Positions 33,268 through 41,435 of a DNA stretch of 64,000 nucleotides are shown in pieces. The notes under the pieces are model-generated. The model saw only the letters and a program-made list of their open reading frames with translations. It was not told the DNA's origin and made no database searches. The number at the start of each line of letters is the position of its first letter. The first letter of the stretch is position 1. The stretch comes from Fimbriimonadaceae bacterium (lineage in GTDB: Bacteria > Armatimonadota > Fimbriimonadia > Fimbriimonadales > Fimbriimonadaceae): the NCBI GenBank assembly GCA_026129685.1, contig JAHCHO010000007.1, positions 205,216-269,215 of the forward strand, in the 5' to 3' direction. The position numbers were made by a program, and so were the translations under genes.

Positions 33268-33338
33268 CCTAGGACCATCGGCACGCCATCGTTGGAAGCC
33301 AGGCGAGCCGGTCGGCCCGCCACGGAGGCACGCGCAAC

Positions 33339-34499
33339 ATGGCCTATGACACGCCGATGGACGTTGGAGACGTCCGACTCACCCCGTTTCTGGAAACCCG
33401 CTACCGCTTCGAGCGACGGCTGGACCGCGATTTCGACGGAGCCAAAAGGGACGACCGAAACGACTCGTTCCTGCGCGTTCGCCCCGGCTTTGTCTTCGAA
33501 ACGAAGGGAGGGATCAAGGGAAAGGTCACATTCCAGTTCCTGGACAATCGGACGTCGCTCGCGTCGGGGGCGGCGGGAAGCTCCTCGAACATGAAGGACC
33601 TGGCCGAGGCGTACGTGGACGCGCCGGTTTCGGGCGCGACGATGACCCTCGGACGACAGAAGGTGATCGTGGCCGATCAGCGTCTGATCGGCGCCCTCGA
33701 ATGGGCGAACAGCTCTCGGGCGTGGGACGGCCTTCGCTATCGGCGCGGCGGTCTGGACGTGTTCGCGGGCCGGCTCGCGGTCAACCCGGCGATGAATCAA
33801 GACGCCAAGTTCGGGTTCCTGTCCTACGCGCAGAAGGAAGGACAGACCGTGCTGTCCCTCAAGGCCGACTCCCGCCCGACCCCGGAGACCACGGTCTGGA
33901 CGCTCAGCCACCGCTGGACCCAGAAGCACGACAAGGACGCCTACCAAGCATACGGCGCTCTTCAGCAAGGCAGTGTGGGCGGCAAGAAGCTCGAGGCCTT
34001 CGCCTTCGGAGCGGGGATTTCGAGGACCCTCGACGCGAAGACCTCTGTCTCGATCGAGGGCAACCTCGCCTCCGGCGGAGGTACCGCCGCCAAGACCCGC
34101 ACTTTCGACCAGCTCTACCCAACCGGCCACCAGTTCATGGGCGCGATGGACATGCAGGGCCTGCGCAACACGGTTCACGTCGGGGCGTGGGTCGATCGAA
34201 AACTGAGCAGGGACGCGTCCGCTCGAGTGGAACTCCATCGGTTCTGGCTCTACGACGCCGGCGACGCTTGGTACTCTGCCGCCGGCGGCCCCAACGCCGG
34301 CTTCAAGGACGCCACCGGCAAGCGTGGCAAGGACGTGGGTTGGGAACTCGACCTGACGGGATCGTTGGTCCTCGGCAAGGATCGGACCTTGGCGCTGGGC
34401 GTCGCCGCCTTCCTGCCGGGCGACTTCACGAAGTCCTTCGCCACGGGCGCTTCCAGGACCCAATACTGGGCTTACGCGATGGTCAGCGCGAGGTTCTAG
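33339..34499 (+). CDS. Outer-membrane beta-barrel protein, alginate-export/porin-like
   Basis: 386 residues. Alternating hydrophobic/polar strands run through the protein (VRLTPFLETRYRFERR, KGKVTFQFLDN, TMTLGRQKVIVADQRLIG) and it ends in Phe (YAMVSARF), as outer-membrane barrels do. GRQ...QRLIG resembles the alginate-export porin family. Oddly, no signal peptide precedes it: the frame is open only from 33,273, contains no earlier ATG/GTG/TTG, and the N-terminus MAYDTPMDVGDV is not hydrophobic. Either the true start is lost by an error or mutation, or the protein is a remnant. It shares the nrf control region. Confidence 0.65.
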   Translation: MAYDTPMDVGDVRLTPFLETRYRFERRLDRDFDGAKRDDRNDSFLRVRPGFVFETKGGIKGKVTFQFLDNRTSLASGAAGSSSNMKDLAEAYVDAPVSGATMTLGRQKVIVADQRLIGALEWANSSRAWDGLRYRRGGLDVFAGRLAVNPAMNQDAKFGFLSYAQKEGQTVLSLKADSRPTPETTVWTLSHRWTQKHDKDAYQAYGALQQGSVGGKKLEAFAFGAGISRTLDAKTSVSIEGNLASGGGTAAKTRTFDQLYPTGHQFMGAMDMQGLRNTVHVGAWVDRKLSRDASARVELHRFWLYDAGDAWYSAAGGPNAGFKDATGKRGKDVGWELDLTGSLVLGKDRTLALGVAAFLPGDFTKSFATGASRTQYWAYAMVSARF

Positions 34500-35742
34500 C
34501 TTTCTCGGCCCGCGCTTCCTCGTAGAGACGCAGGTAATCGCGGGCCACCGCTTCCACCGTGCAATGCTCGCGGACGTAGGCGCGCCCCCGCTCCCCCATC
34601 GCGCGGCGCTCCTCGGGACTCATGTCGCGCAGTCGGCGCAGGGCGTTCGCCAGGGCCTCCGGGTCGGACGGTGGCACGACCAGCCCGCACTCGGCGCTGG
34701 AGGTGAGCGAGTGTGTCGCGTTCGTATAGAAGACCTGCGGGATCGCCGCCTGGGCGTAATCCACGAGCTTGTTCGGGCTCGTACCGTAGCGGTACAGCTT
34801 TATGTCGTGGAACCCCATGAGGCCCGCGTCCGCCAGTTCGAGCAAGGGGGCGACCGCCTGTTTCGGAATCTTGTCGAGGAACCGCACGTTGTCCAAGTTC
34901 ATCTCGAGGCACAGACTCTGGAGTTCAGGTCTGGTCGGCCCGTCGCCCACGAACACCACCGCGATTCCATCGCCCTTCACGAGCGCCGCCGCCTTCAGCA
35001 GGTTCGGAAAGTCGTAGACGGGACCGATCGAGCCGGCGTAGACCGCAACGAACGCGCCCGCCTCGCGCAACGCCGAAATCACGGCGCGATGCTCGGCCGG
35101 CAACTTCGAAGGGTCCGAACGTTCGGCCTCACTCGCCCCGAACTGGGGCGAGTAGTGCCAGCGCTCTTTCGGAAGGCCTCGCGTGCCCATGTAGGCGTAG
35201 GAAGCCTCCAGCGTGGAGACGACGCGGTCGGCGTACCGGAAGCCGTGGTCCTCCGCCCGCTGAATGAACCGAACCAGCGGGTGTCCCGGGCTCATCTTGC
35301 CGACCTCGAGCAAGGTCATCGGCCAAAGGTCGCGCGTTTCCCGAAAGAACACCCCCCCGTGCGCTTGGGCGAGGGCGTGGGCCGCGTAGTTATCCGTTTG
35401 GTAGACCGATCCCGCGATAACGAGGGCGGGGCTCTCGTCGTCCGCGATCAGCCGAGCGTGTCGCTTCGCCCCTCGCATCGCGGCCAGGAAGTTGAGCACC
35501 CGTTTCACGCCCGAGCCTCGGTACGTCGGCACCTTGAGGAGGACGTAGCGAACGCCGTTGACCGTCTCCACTTTGACGCTCCCATCGAACTCGGCCGCCC
35601 GGTAAAGCAAGTGGGAGAAGGAGGATCCGACCACCGTCGCCTTGTGTCCCATCCGAACCCACTCCTCCGCCAGATGGTTCGTACGGTAGGGAGGTCCCAG
35701 TTCGGGCGTCGCGAGCGCGTAGTTGTAGGTGACGATGTGCAT
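34483..35742 (-). CDS. GT4 family glycosyltransferase (WbuB-like)
   Basis: 419 residues, ATG at 35740-35742. GT-B architecture: the N-terminal domain begins MHIVTYNYALATPELGPPYR with HLAEEWVRMGHKATVV; the C-terminal domain has VAVYAGSIGPVYDFPNLLKA, VFVGDGPTRPELQ and the nucleotide-sugar region YGTSPNKLVDYAQAAIP. Similar enzymes add GlcNAc or Fuc-type sugars to surface polysaccharide. Convergent with the barrel gene, with a 17-base overlap. Divergent from the deacetylase gene. Confidence 0.85.
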   Translation of the reverse strand: MHIVTYNYALATPELGPPYRTNHLAEEWVRMGHKATVVGSSFSHLLYRAAEFDGSVKVETVNGVRYVLLKVPTYRGSGVKRVLNFLAAMRGAKRHARLIADDESPALVIAGSVYQTDNYAAHALAQAHGGVFFRETRDLWPMTLLEVGKMSPGHPLVRFIQRAEDHGFRYADRVVSTLEASYAYMGTRGLPKERWHYSPQFGASEAERSDPSKLPAEHRAVISALREAGAFVAVYAGSIGPVYDFPNLLKAAALVKGDGIAVVFVGDGPTRPELQSLCLEMNLDNVRFLDKIPKQAVAPLLELADAGLMGFHDIKLYRYGTSPNKLVDYAQAAIPQVFYTNATHSLTSSAECGLVVPPSDPEALANALRRLRDMSPEERRAMGERGRAYVREHCTVEAVARDYLRLYEEARAEKARTSR

Positions 35743-35796
35743 GGCCGGGATCGTCGGTAAGTATGACGCGATGCGGGTACCCTCCCAACGCCGCCG

Positions 35797-36570
35797 ATGG
35801 ACGCCCCCCACGCCGCCGAACGCTTCACCCTGGCCGACTTCGTACGGTTCGTGCGCGCGTTCCTCGAGGCCGGTTACCGCTTCTCCGACTACGAAGAGGT
35901 CGCCCGCGAGCGCCCGACCGCAGGACGCATCGCGCTCATGCGGCACGACATCGACTTCGACGTTCTGGCGGCGGCGCGGATGGCCCGCGTCGAAGCGGAC
36001 CTCGGTGTGCGCGCCGCCTACTTCTTCCTCCTCCGCACCCCCTTCTATAGCGTGTTCAACGAGGCCGAAACGGCGGCGATCCGGGAGATTCTCGCGATGG
36101 GCCACGAGGTGGGACTCCACTTCGACCGAGGGTCCTACCCGAAGGAGATGGCCACCGAAGACCTGGCGGCCGCGTGCCGGAAAGAGGCCTCCATCCTTGG
36201 CGAATGGCTCGACTCCCCCGTGCGGGTCTTGAGTTACCATCGGCCCGGACCCGTCGAGATCGAGGGACGCGCGGAGAACTCGCACCCGCTTCTGAACACC
36301 TACATGCCCGCGTTCACCACCGCGATCGAATACCGATCGGATTCGGGGGGACGGTGGCGCTACGGCCATCCCTTCGAAAGCGACGCCTTCCGATCCGGAA
36401 ACCCGATTCAGATTCTAATCCACCCGATCTGGTGGACCGACGAGCCTCTTGACCCGTACGAGGTGCTCGTTCGGTTTTCCGCGCGCCGGCGGGACGAGGT
36501 GGACCTCAACATCGCGAAGAACTGCAAGGTCTACCGAACCGGGCCGTTCGCCCATGTCACCGATTCATGA
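35797..36570 (+). CDS. NodB-like polysaccharide deacetylase family protein
   Basis: 257 residues. ALMRHDIDFDVLAA has the HD pair of the NodB metal site, and GHEVGLHFDRG the later histidine region; LSYHRPGPVEI is a further conserved piece. No signal peptide, so it acts in the cytoplasm, as for sugar-nucleotide or lipid-linked deacetylases of polysaccharide loci. Its stop overlaps the next ATG (ATGA), and the pair deacetylase plus formyltransferase suggests N-deacetylation followed by N-formylation of an amino sugar. Confidence 0.75.
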   Translation: MDAPHAAERFTLADFVRFVRAFLEAGYRFSDYEEVARERPTAGRIALMRHDIDFDVLAAARMARVEADLGVRAAYFFLLRTPFYSVFNEAETAAIREILAMGHEVGLHFDRGSYPKEMATEDLAAACRKEASILGEWLDSPVRVLSYHRPGPVEIEGRAENSHPLLNTYMPAFTTAIEYRSDSGGRWRYGHPFESDAFRSGNPIQILIHPIWWTDEPLDPYEVLVRFSARRRDEVDLNIAKNCKVYRTGPFAHVTDS

Positions 36571-37568
36571 AACACCCTTCCTTGCCCATCGAGAAGAAGG
36601 TCGCCGTCGTCGGGTGCAAGCACACCACGCTCGAACTGATCGACGGCCTGCGGCGCGCCGGACTGAACCCGGATCGCTTGATCACGATCTCGCCGGAACA
36701 GGGCGCAAAACACGACGTGGCCGGGTACGAAGACCTTCGCGAGCCCGCCAAAGCGCGCGGGCTGGAGGTGTATTCCGCCAAGTACTACTCCCTCAAGAGC
36801 GACGAGGACCAAGCGGCTCTCCTACCGATGGGCCTCGACCTCCTGCTCGTGATGGGTTGGCAACGTCTCATTCCCGACTGGTTCCTCGAAAGCCTGAGCA
36901 TCGGGGCGTTCGGCATGCACGGATCGAGCAAGCACCTGCCCTGGGGCCGTGGTCGCAGCCCGATGAACTGGTCCCTGATCCAGAACAAGACCGCCTTCTT
37001 CACGCACCTCTTTCGCTACAAGCCGGGCGTGGACGACGGCGACGTGGTCGGTTACCAGGCGTTCGACATCACCGAGCACGACACCGCCCTCACCCTTCAC
37101 TACAAGAACACCGTCTCGATGATCAAACTCGCCGGGACGATGGTGCCCCGGCTAATGGAGGGCCGGGTCGCCTACGAGAGCCAGAAGGAGGAAGGAGCGA
37201 CTTACTACCCGAAGCGCTCGCCCGAGGACGGCCTGATCTTCTGGGAGGACGCGACCATGGACGTCTACAACCACGTCCGAGCGGTGACGCGACCCTTTGC
37301 GGGCGCGTTCACGTTCGTGGACGACGACCCCGCCGCGCGAATCACGATCTGGCGAGCGATCCCCTTCGACGGCCAGATTCGGTACGACGACGCCGCGCCG
37401 GGAGAGATCGTCGAGGTGTTCGCGGAGGGTCACTTTGTCGTCAAGACCGGCACCACCACCCTGCTGGTTCTGGACTCCGAGGGCGTCGCGCTGAGCGGCG
37501 CGGACATCGGGCGTCGCTTCGGAACCGGCGGCGCCGCCAGGAAGCTCTTCACCGAGTTCCCGATCTAG
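36567..37568 (+). CDS. Formyltransferase-fold protein (sugar N-formyltransferase-like)
   Basis: 333 residues. MGWQRLIPDWFLE, then AFGMHGSSKHLPWGRGRSPM is the formyltransferase active-site loop, and VDDGDVVGYQAFDI holds the catalytic Asp. The usual N-x-H reads G-M-H here, so the Asn ligand is replaced while His and Asp remain. The C-terminal domain (RITIWRAIPFDGQIRYDDAAPGEIV) is that of Fmt-like enzymes. Expected donor: N10-formyl-THF. The neighbouring deacetylase and glycosyltransferase argue for a surface sugar rather than tRNA. Confidence 0.75.
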   Translation: MKHPSLPIEKKVAVVGCKHTTLELIDGLRRAGLNPDRLITISPEQGAKHDVAGYEDLREPAKARGLEVYSAKYYSLKSDEDQAALLPMGLDLLLVMGWQRLIPDWFLESLSIGAFGMHGSSKHLPWGRGRSPMNWSLIQNKTAFFTHLFRYKPGVDDGDVVGYQAFDITEHDTALTLHYKNTVSMIKLAGTMVPRLMEGRVAYESQKEEGATYYPKRSPEDGLIFWEDATMDVYNHVRAVTRPFAGAFTFVDDDPAARITIWRAIPFDGQIRYDDAAPGEIVEVFAEGHFVVKTGTTTLLVLDSEGVALSGADIGRRFGTGGAARKLFTEFPI

Positions 37569-37595
37569 CGCCCGGTATACTCGCCGTGCCCTGGT

Positions 37596-37671
37596 GGGGG
37601 CATAGCTCAGCTGGGAGAGCACCTGCTTTGCAAGCAGGGGGTCGCGGGTTCGAGTCCCGCTGCCTCCACCA
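37596..37671 (+). tRNA. tRNA-Ala (anticodon TGC)
   Basis: 76 bases including an encoded CCA. Acceptor arms GGGGGCA / TGCCTCC pair with the G3-U70 wobble that marks alanine tRNAs; the D-arm GCTC...GAGC, anticodon stem CCTGC-TTTGCAA-GCAGG and T-arm GCGGGTTCGAGTCCCGC are intact. It lies 27 bases after the formyltransferase stop. The prophage integrase gene ends 72 bases beyond, so the 3' half is probably the attachment site and is restored by phage DNA. Confidence 0.97.
37630..37671. other. Probable prophage attachment site (attL), 3' end of tRNA-Ala
   Basis: Tyrosine recombinases commonly cross over in the anticodon or T-arm of a tRNA gene. Here the integrase gene lies just beyond the tRNA 3' end and faces it, and all following genes are phage. 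The matching attR copy must be right of the window, so the exact core cannot be fixed. Confidence 0.45.
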
Positions 37672-37742
37672 GGATTTTGAACCTATTCCCGTCGTTTCGT
37701 CCCTTCCGCACGAAAGTCGTGCCGGTGGTAGGGCGGCGGTAA

Positions 37743-38867
37743 TCAGGTAGACGCCCGATCCGCGCGGACGGCCTCGAACGCGGTCCAGAGCTTCCCGAGC
37801 CATTCCCGCGCGATCTCTTCCCGGTACTTCGTGTAGTGGCGCTCGGTCACGCCTCGCTGCGAGTGCCCCATCATCTCCCGGCGCCACTCGAGGGGGCAAC
37901 CCAGGTCGGCCAGGGCGCTGTTGAACGAGGCGCGCAGCGCGTGGACGGTCAGGACGGGGACGCCCGCCCTCGCGGCCGTTTTGGGGAGCGCGTGGGTGAA
38001 CCCGTTCGGTCGGATCAGGCAACCGCGCCAGGTCACGAGGTGGCCGGACTCCTCCCACGAGGCGACCTCGCGGGCCATGCCGTCGGGCAAGGGGAGCCAG
38101 CGGTCGCTCGAGAGGGTCTTGAGCGGTCCGGTGCGCGGTCCGTCCGGTCCGTCCTCCACGTCGCGCTGGACGTGCAGGGCGCCGTCGAAGAGGTCCTCGC
38201 GGCGGACGCCGAGGGCCTCTCCTCGGCGAAGGCCCAGAAGGGCGCAAAGGAAGATCGGACGGTGCCAGGTGGTGTCGCGCGAGGCTTCGAGGAGCCTCGC
38301 GATCTGGGCCAGGTCGTAGGTGGCGGTCTCGCGCCGAACGCGCTGGGGCGGCAGTTGGACGTGGGCGACGGGGTTCTTCAGAATCAGGTCGTCGGCGGAG
38401 GCGGTCTCGAAGACGGCGTGAAGCACCTTGCGCAGATGGCCGAGGCTGGACCTCGAGAGGGGCGGGTAGCGGCGGACGATCGGCTTGCCGCGCGTCGAGG
38501 TCGTGACGACGGTGCGCTCCTCGCGCCCCTTCGCGAGGAGGAACGCCTGGATCTGGTGTCGGCCGACGCGGTCGAGGGGCAGCTCGCCGAAGACGGGGAG
38601 GAAGTGGTCGGACGCCCAGGCGATCTGTTCTCGCCATTTGGCGGAGTGGTCGGCCACCTTGGGGGCGTAGACCCTGACGAAGTACTCGGCGAGGCTGGGA
38701 CGGACGGGGAGGGGGGCGCTTTCTCGGGCGATCGCGTCGCGGACGAGTTTGCGGGCGAGGTCGGCCTCCGCCTCGTCGGGGGTGCTACCCCAGCCCGAGA
38801 GCCTTCTTGACCCGCCGACGCGACGCGTTGCCTGCCAGCGGCCCGACGGTTTGTGGAAGCTCGCCAT
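37743..38867 (-). CDS. int: Phage tyrosine recombinase (integrase)
   Basis: 374 residues. N-terminal arm-binding-like start (SFHKPSGRWQATRRVGGSRR), SAM-like core-binding domain at about 55-165, catalytic domain after 175. Catalytic residues: Arg in GLRRGEALG near 209, H-A-L-R near 310, His in MGHSQRG near 333 and Tyr in RHYTKY near 343. It integrates and excises the phage at tRNA-Ala. Its start overlaps the end of the upstream HTH gene by 83 bases, so they share a transcript. Confidence 0.93.
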   Translation of the reverse strand: MASFHKPSGRWQATRRVGGSRRLSGWGSTPDEAEADLARKLVRDAIARESAPLPVRPSLAEYFVRVYAPKVADHSAKWREQIAWASDHFLPVFGELPLDRVGRHQIQAFLLAKGREERTVVTTSTRGKPIVRRYPPLSRSSLGHLRKVLHAVFETASADDLILKNPVAHVQLPPQRVRRETATYDLAQIARLLEASRDTTWHRPIFLCALLGLRRGEALGVRREDLFDGALHVQRDVEDGPDGPRTGPLKTLSSDRWLPLPDGMAREVASWEESGHLVTWRGCLIRPNGFTHALPKTAARAGVPVLTVHALRASFNSALADLGCPLEWRREMMGHSQRGVTERHYTKYREEIAREWLGKLWTAFEAVRADRAST

Positions 38868-39066
38868 CTCGTTGTTGCCTGAGTTTCTCGACCAGGTCGT
38901 CGAGCTCCTTGACCAGATACGCTCCGGTGCCGGGGAGCGGAGCGATCATACCGGTCGAGACGAAGCGGTCCACGAAGCCCCGGTGCGTGATGCCCAGCAT
39001 CTTGCCGGCGGTGGCGCCGCTGACGCAGATGGGAGCGATCTGAACGGGGGCGGCGACGCTCCTCAC
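38785..39066 (-). CDS. Small HTH protein, candidate excisionase/AlpA-like
   Basis: 93 residues from a GTG at 39064-39066 that overlaps the upstream stop (GTGA). CVSGATAGKMLGITHRGFVDRFVSTGMI reads as a winged helix-turn-helix in which helix 2-turn-helix 3 is followed by YLVKELDDLVEKLR, the layout of MerR/AlpA-type excisionases. The position next to int supports a directionality factor. C-terminal 25 residues are basic. Confidence 0.5.
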   Translation of the reverse strand: MRSVAAPVQIAPICVSGATAGKMLGITHRGFVDRFVSTGMIAPLPGTGAYLVKELDDLVEKLRQQRDGELPQTVGPLAGNASRRRVKKALGLG

Positions 39067-39533
39067 GGGGTCCCGGCCTCCCACGCTTCCCAGGCGTTCT
39101 CGATCGCTTTGCGCTTCGCCCTTCCTCGCGTCGTGGGTCGTTCCACCGCGCGTTGTCGTAGAACGACCAGTACGTCGTTCTGAGCGTCGCCCTGGTACGA
39201 GTCGATCTCCCTCGCCGTGCGCTCGATGACGGCGATCGCACCGGAAGGAGAGCCCCAGAGCCGCTCTGCGTTGTCGGCGGTGCGCGACGGGGATTCCCAC
39301 ACGCGCGGGACCTCGTGTTCGCCGCAGAGCGGGCTCTGCTCCGCCTTTCGCCGTTTAAGGGCGCACCCCTCGCAGAGGCAATGCTCGCACTCGTCGCAAG
39401 CGTATCGCTGGCACCATGGGCAGAGGTCTCTCCCGCAGTCGGCGCACTCGCCGAAGTATCGTTCGCCCGAACGCGGTTCCTTGCGCCACTTTTCGCGGCA
39501 CGAATCGCAACGGTACACCTCGGTACGACTCAC
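39063..39533 (-). CDS. Cysteine-rich zinc-finger phage protein
   Basis: 156 residues from a GTG at 39531-39533 (GTGA overlap). Twelve cysteines fall in the first 75 residues as CxxC pairs (CDSC, CADC, CPWC, CDEC, CxC, C-x2-C-type), suggesting several zinc sites of treble-clef or B-box kind. The second half is charged and helical. Function unknown; such proteins often bind nucleic acid or host proteins. Confidence 0.5.
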   Translation of the reverse strand: MSRTEVYRCDSCREKWRKEPRSGERYFGECADCGRDLCPWCQRYACDECEHCLCEGCALKRRKAEQSPLCGEHEVPRVWESPSRTADNAERLWGSPSGAIAVIERTAREIDSYQGDAQNDVLVVLRQRAVERPTTRGRAKRKAIENAWEAWEAGTP

Positions 39534-40009
39534 CGCGCCCTCGCCTCCTCGATGGCGTCGAGTGGCACGTCGAACAGGCCGAGTCGACCGGTGTACGAGA
39601 TGGCTTCTTGCAGCGGTCGCGGATCTCGTACAAGCCAGCACCAGTAATCGGGGTCCGGCCCGGCCTTCCAGTCCGAGTCGCACGCGTGCGACGGTACGCA
39701 GTCGTAGATCTCGACCGTGCCGACGATCGCCGAGCGCACGTCCATCGGGCCCCCAAGCACGAACCCGCGTTCGGCGAACAGATCGGCCCAAGTCGCATCG
39801 TCGATGCCCACGTGAGGCACGTCGATCGGCGCGTCCGTTCTTTGCTCGGTGCTCAACCGACCCCACTCGTCTCGCGTGAAAGACAGCGCCTTTCCGGCGT
39901 GGATGGCGAGGATGCCCCGGTACGAGGTAGGCCAGTTGCGGTTCTCGACGTCTTTGCCGGCGTGAAGCAGAGCCCAGGCCCAGGGCTGGCGGACGCTGAG
40001 GCACTTCAT
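39530..40009 (-). CDS. ASCH-domain-like phage protein
   Basis: 159 residues. MKCLSVRQPWAWALLHAGKDVENRNW is a textbook ASCH opening (SVRQPWA, G-K-x-x-ENR), followed by YRGILAIHAGKA and GTVEIYDCV. ASCH is an RNA-binding, PUA-related fold found as stand-alone proteins in phages and bacteria; some hydrolyse modified cytidines. Overlaps the next gene by GTGA. Confidence 0.75.
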   Translation of the reverse strand: MKCLSVRQPWAWALLHAGKDVENRNWPTSYRGILAIHAGKALSFTRDEWGRLSTEQRTDAPIDVPHVGIDDATWADLFAERGFVLGGPMDVRSAIVGTVEIYDCVPSHACDSDWKAGPDPDYWCWLVRDPRPLQEAISYTGRLGLFDVPLDAIEEARAR

Positions 40010-40563
40010 CGGGACCTGGCCTCCTCAATGGCTCGATTCAGCTCGGCCATGCGTTCGGAAGAGCCCCCCGCGTCGGGGTGGGCGGACTTCGAGAGCGTCC
40101 GGTACACGGTCTCGCAGACCTCGACGGGCGCGGACGGAAACACTCCGAGGACCTCGTACCAGGGTCGTTCGGCCACCACGATGGTGGCGTTCGGCGGCGG
40201 GAGCGCGGAGAAGCCGGTCATGGCCTGCTCGAGCATTTCGCCCGTGCCCCAACGCTCGATGCCGCGCATGGCCTCGATCGTCAGTCCGATCGCCCGCACG
40301 TTGGCGTCCCGGCTCAGGTAGCGGTCGCAGGCGATCACCCGTTCCGCGCCGTTCCAGCCGAACCACAGCGCCGCCTCGGGCGCCCGCTTCTGCTCCGCGT
40401 AATTGAGCGTGAGCACGGCGCTCGTCGCGCCGAACAGGTTCAGTTCGCGCTCAAGCTCGGCCCCGGCCGTTTTGGAGGCGACCTTAAAGCGTCCCGCCTC
40501 CCGCTTTGCCTCGGGCGTTCGGGGTCGCGTCGCGGGCCAGCGACAGGGAAACTCGACGGTCAC
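40006..40563 (-). CDS. Phage protein with C-terminal J-domain
   Basis: 185 residues from a GTG at 40561-40563. Residues about 133-185 are a J-domain: WYEVLGV, then the HPD in SKSAHPDAGG near 161 and AELNRAIEE. J-domains stimulate DnaK ATPase, so the protein may recruit host Hsp70. The first 130 residues (GATSAVLTLNYAEQK, AMRGIERWGTGEMLEQA) are unassigned; a similar N-domain plus J-domain layout recurs in actinophage-type genomes. Confidence 0.65.
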   Translation of the reverse strand: MTVEFPCRWPATRPRTPEAKREAGRFKVASKTAGAELERELNLFGATSAVLTLNYAEQKRAPEAALWFGWNGAERVIACDRYLSRDANVRAIGLTIEAMRGIERWGTGEMLEQAMTGFSALPPPNATIVVAERPWYEVLGVFPSAPVEVCETVYRTLSKSAHPDAGGSSERMAELNRAIEEARSR

Positions 40564-40790
40564 GAGCCGTCCTCCATAGCGACCGCCCGAGCGATGAACC
40601 AGCGGTGCGCATCCCACGAGAACCGAAACGCGGGGCTGACGGTGTCGCCGACGACGATCGTCCACGGGAGGTCCGACGCGCGGACTTTGCGGCGCACTCG
40701 TTCGACGCCTTCGACGGACCCGTAGCGCAAGGTCCGCTCGTTCTGGGCGAACTCGTTCCAGCGACCGACGATCAGTTTGAGTTCGCTCAC
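40560..40790 (-). CDS. Small phage protein of unknown function
   Basis: 76 residues from a GTG at 40788-40790, overlapping neighbours by 4 bases on both sides. Mixed alpha/beta composition (TIVVGDTVSPAFRFSWDAHRWF). No family recognised. Accepted because of the unbroken chain of overlaps and the lack of any better frame. Confidence 0.5.
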   Translation of the reverse strand: MSELKLIVGRWNEFAQNERTLRYGSVEGVERVRRKVRASDLPWTIVVGDTVSPAFRFSWDAHRWFIARAVAMEDGS

Positions 40791-41032
40791 GAGCGCGCCT
40801 CCCATCGGGAGCGGCCACGGGCCGGCTTGGCCAGAATCGGGGGGACTTCGGCGAGCGCCTCGGCGTAGGCCCGGGCGTCCTCGTCCACCAGCCAATACTC
40901 GCCCTCGCGCGAGCGGAGCGTCGTGCCGTCGCGGTGGGTGACGCTCCAGGCGTGGCCGAGCGACGAGCGCCAGACCAACAGGTAGGCGCCGCACGGCAGG
41001 CGGCGGGCGATCACGAGTTCAGCGGCGGTCAT
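40787..41032 (-). CDS. Small phage protein of unknown function
   Basis: 81 residues, ATG at 41030-41032, overlapping the upstream gene by 14 bases. AYLLVWRSSLGHAWSVTHRDGTTLRSREGEYWLVDEDARAY could be split into beta strands and a helix. No family recognised. Confidence 0.5.
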   Translation of the reverse strand: MTAAELVIARRLPCGAYLLVWRSSLGHAWSVTHRDGTTLRSREGEYWLVDEDARAYAEALAEVPPILAKPARGRSRWEARS

Positions 41033-41435
41033 CGTCGATACCTCCGGTGACGGCGAGCTCGCTCAGCCGGGCGTCGGCCTCCTCGTCGGTGCCGAGGAAC
41101 CCCTCCTCGTGGCGGAGTTCGCCCAGGTCGAGCTCGAGGAGAAAGCCTCCGTGGTCGTAAGCCGTCTTGCGGTAGGCGCGGCCGTGGATCGTGCCGCGCT
41201 CGATGGCGACGATCCGCGCCACCTGGGCGGAAAGCGCCTCGCGCAAACGTCGGCTCAGGTCGGCGACGGCCGGGTCATGCCGGCCGTGCTCGGCCAGGAT
41301 CGCGCGGCGAATCCGGCATTCGGCCTCGAAGACGCGCAGGGCGACGTCGGCGGCGGAGTCCTTGAGGAGCCGCTTGGCGACCATGAGCGCGCGCAAGGCG
41401 GCGTTCAGCTCGTCGAGGACGGTTTGCCCGCTCAT
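41019..41435 (-). CDS. Phage protein of unknown function, helical N-terminus
   Basis: 138 residues; I choose the ATG at 41433-41435 (MSGQTVLDELN), which overlaps the upstream stop as ATGA, rather than an upstream start. Residues 1-80 are strongly helical (ALRALMVAKRLLKDSA, LRVFEAECRIRRAIL). No family recognised. Confidence 0.5.
   Translation of the reverse strand: MSGQTVLDELNAALRALMVAKRLLKDSAADVALRVFEAECRIRRAILAEHGRHDPAVADLSRRLREALSAQVARIVAIERGTIHGRAYRKTAYDHGGFLLELDLGELRHEEGFLGTDEEADARLSELAVTGGIDDDRR

Noticed and set aside
40819..40994. Longer start for the 76-residue phage protein
   Set aside because: The extension is Arg-rich and antisense-like; the GTG at 40,790 overlaps the upstream stop as in its neighbours.
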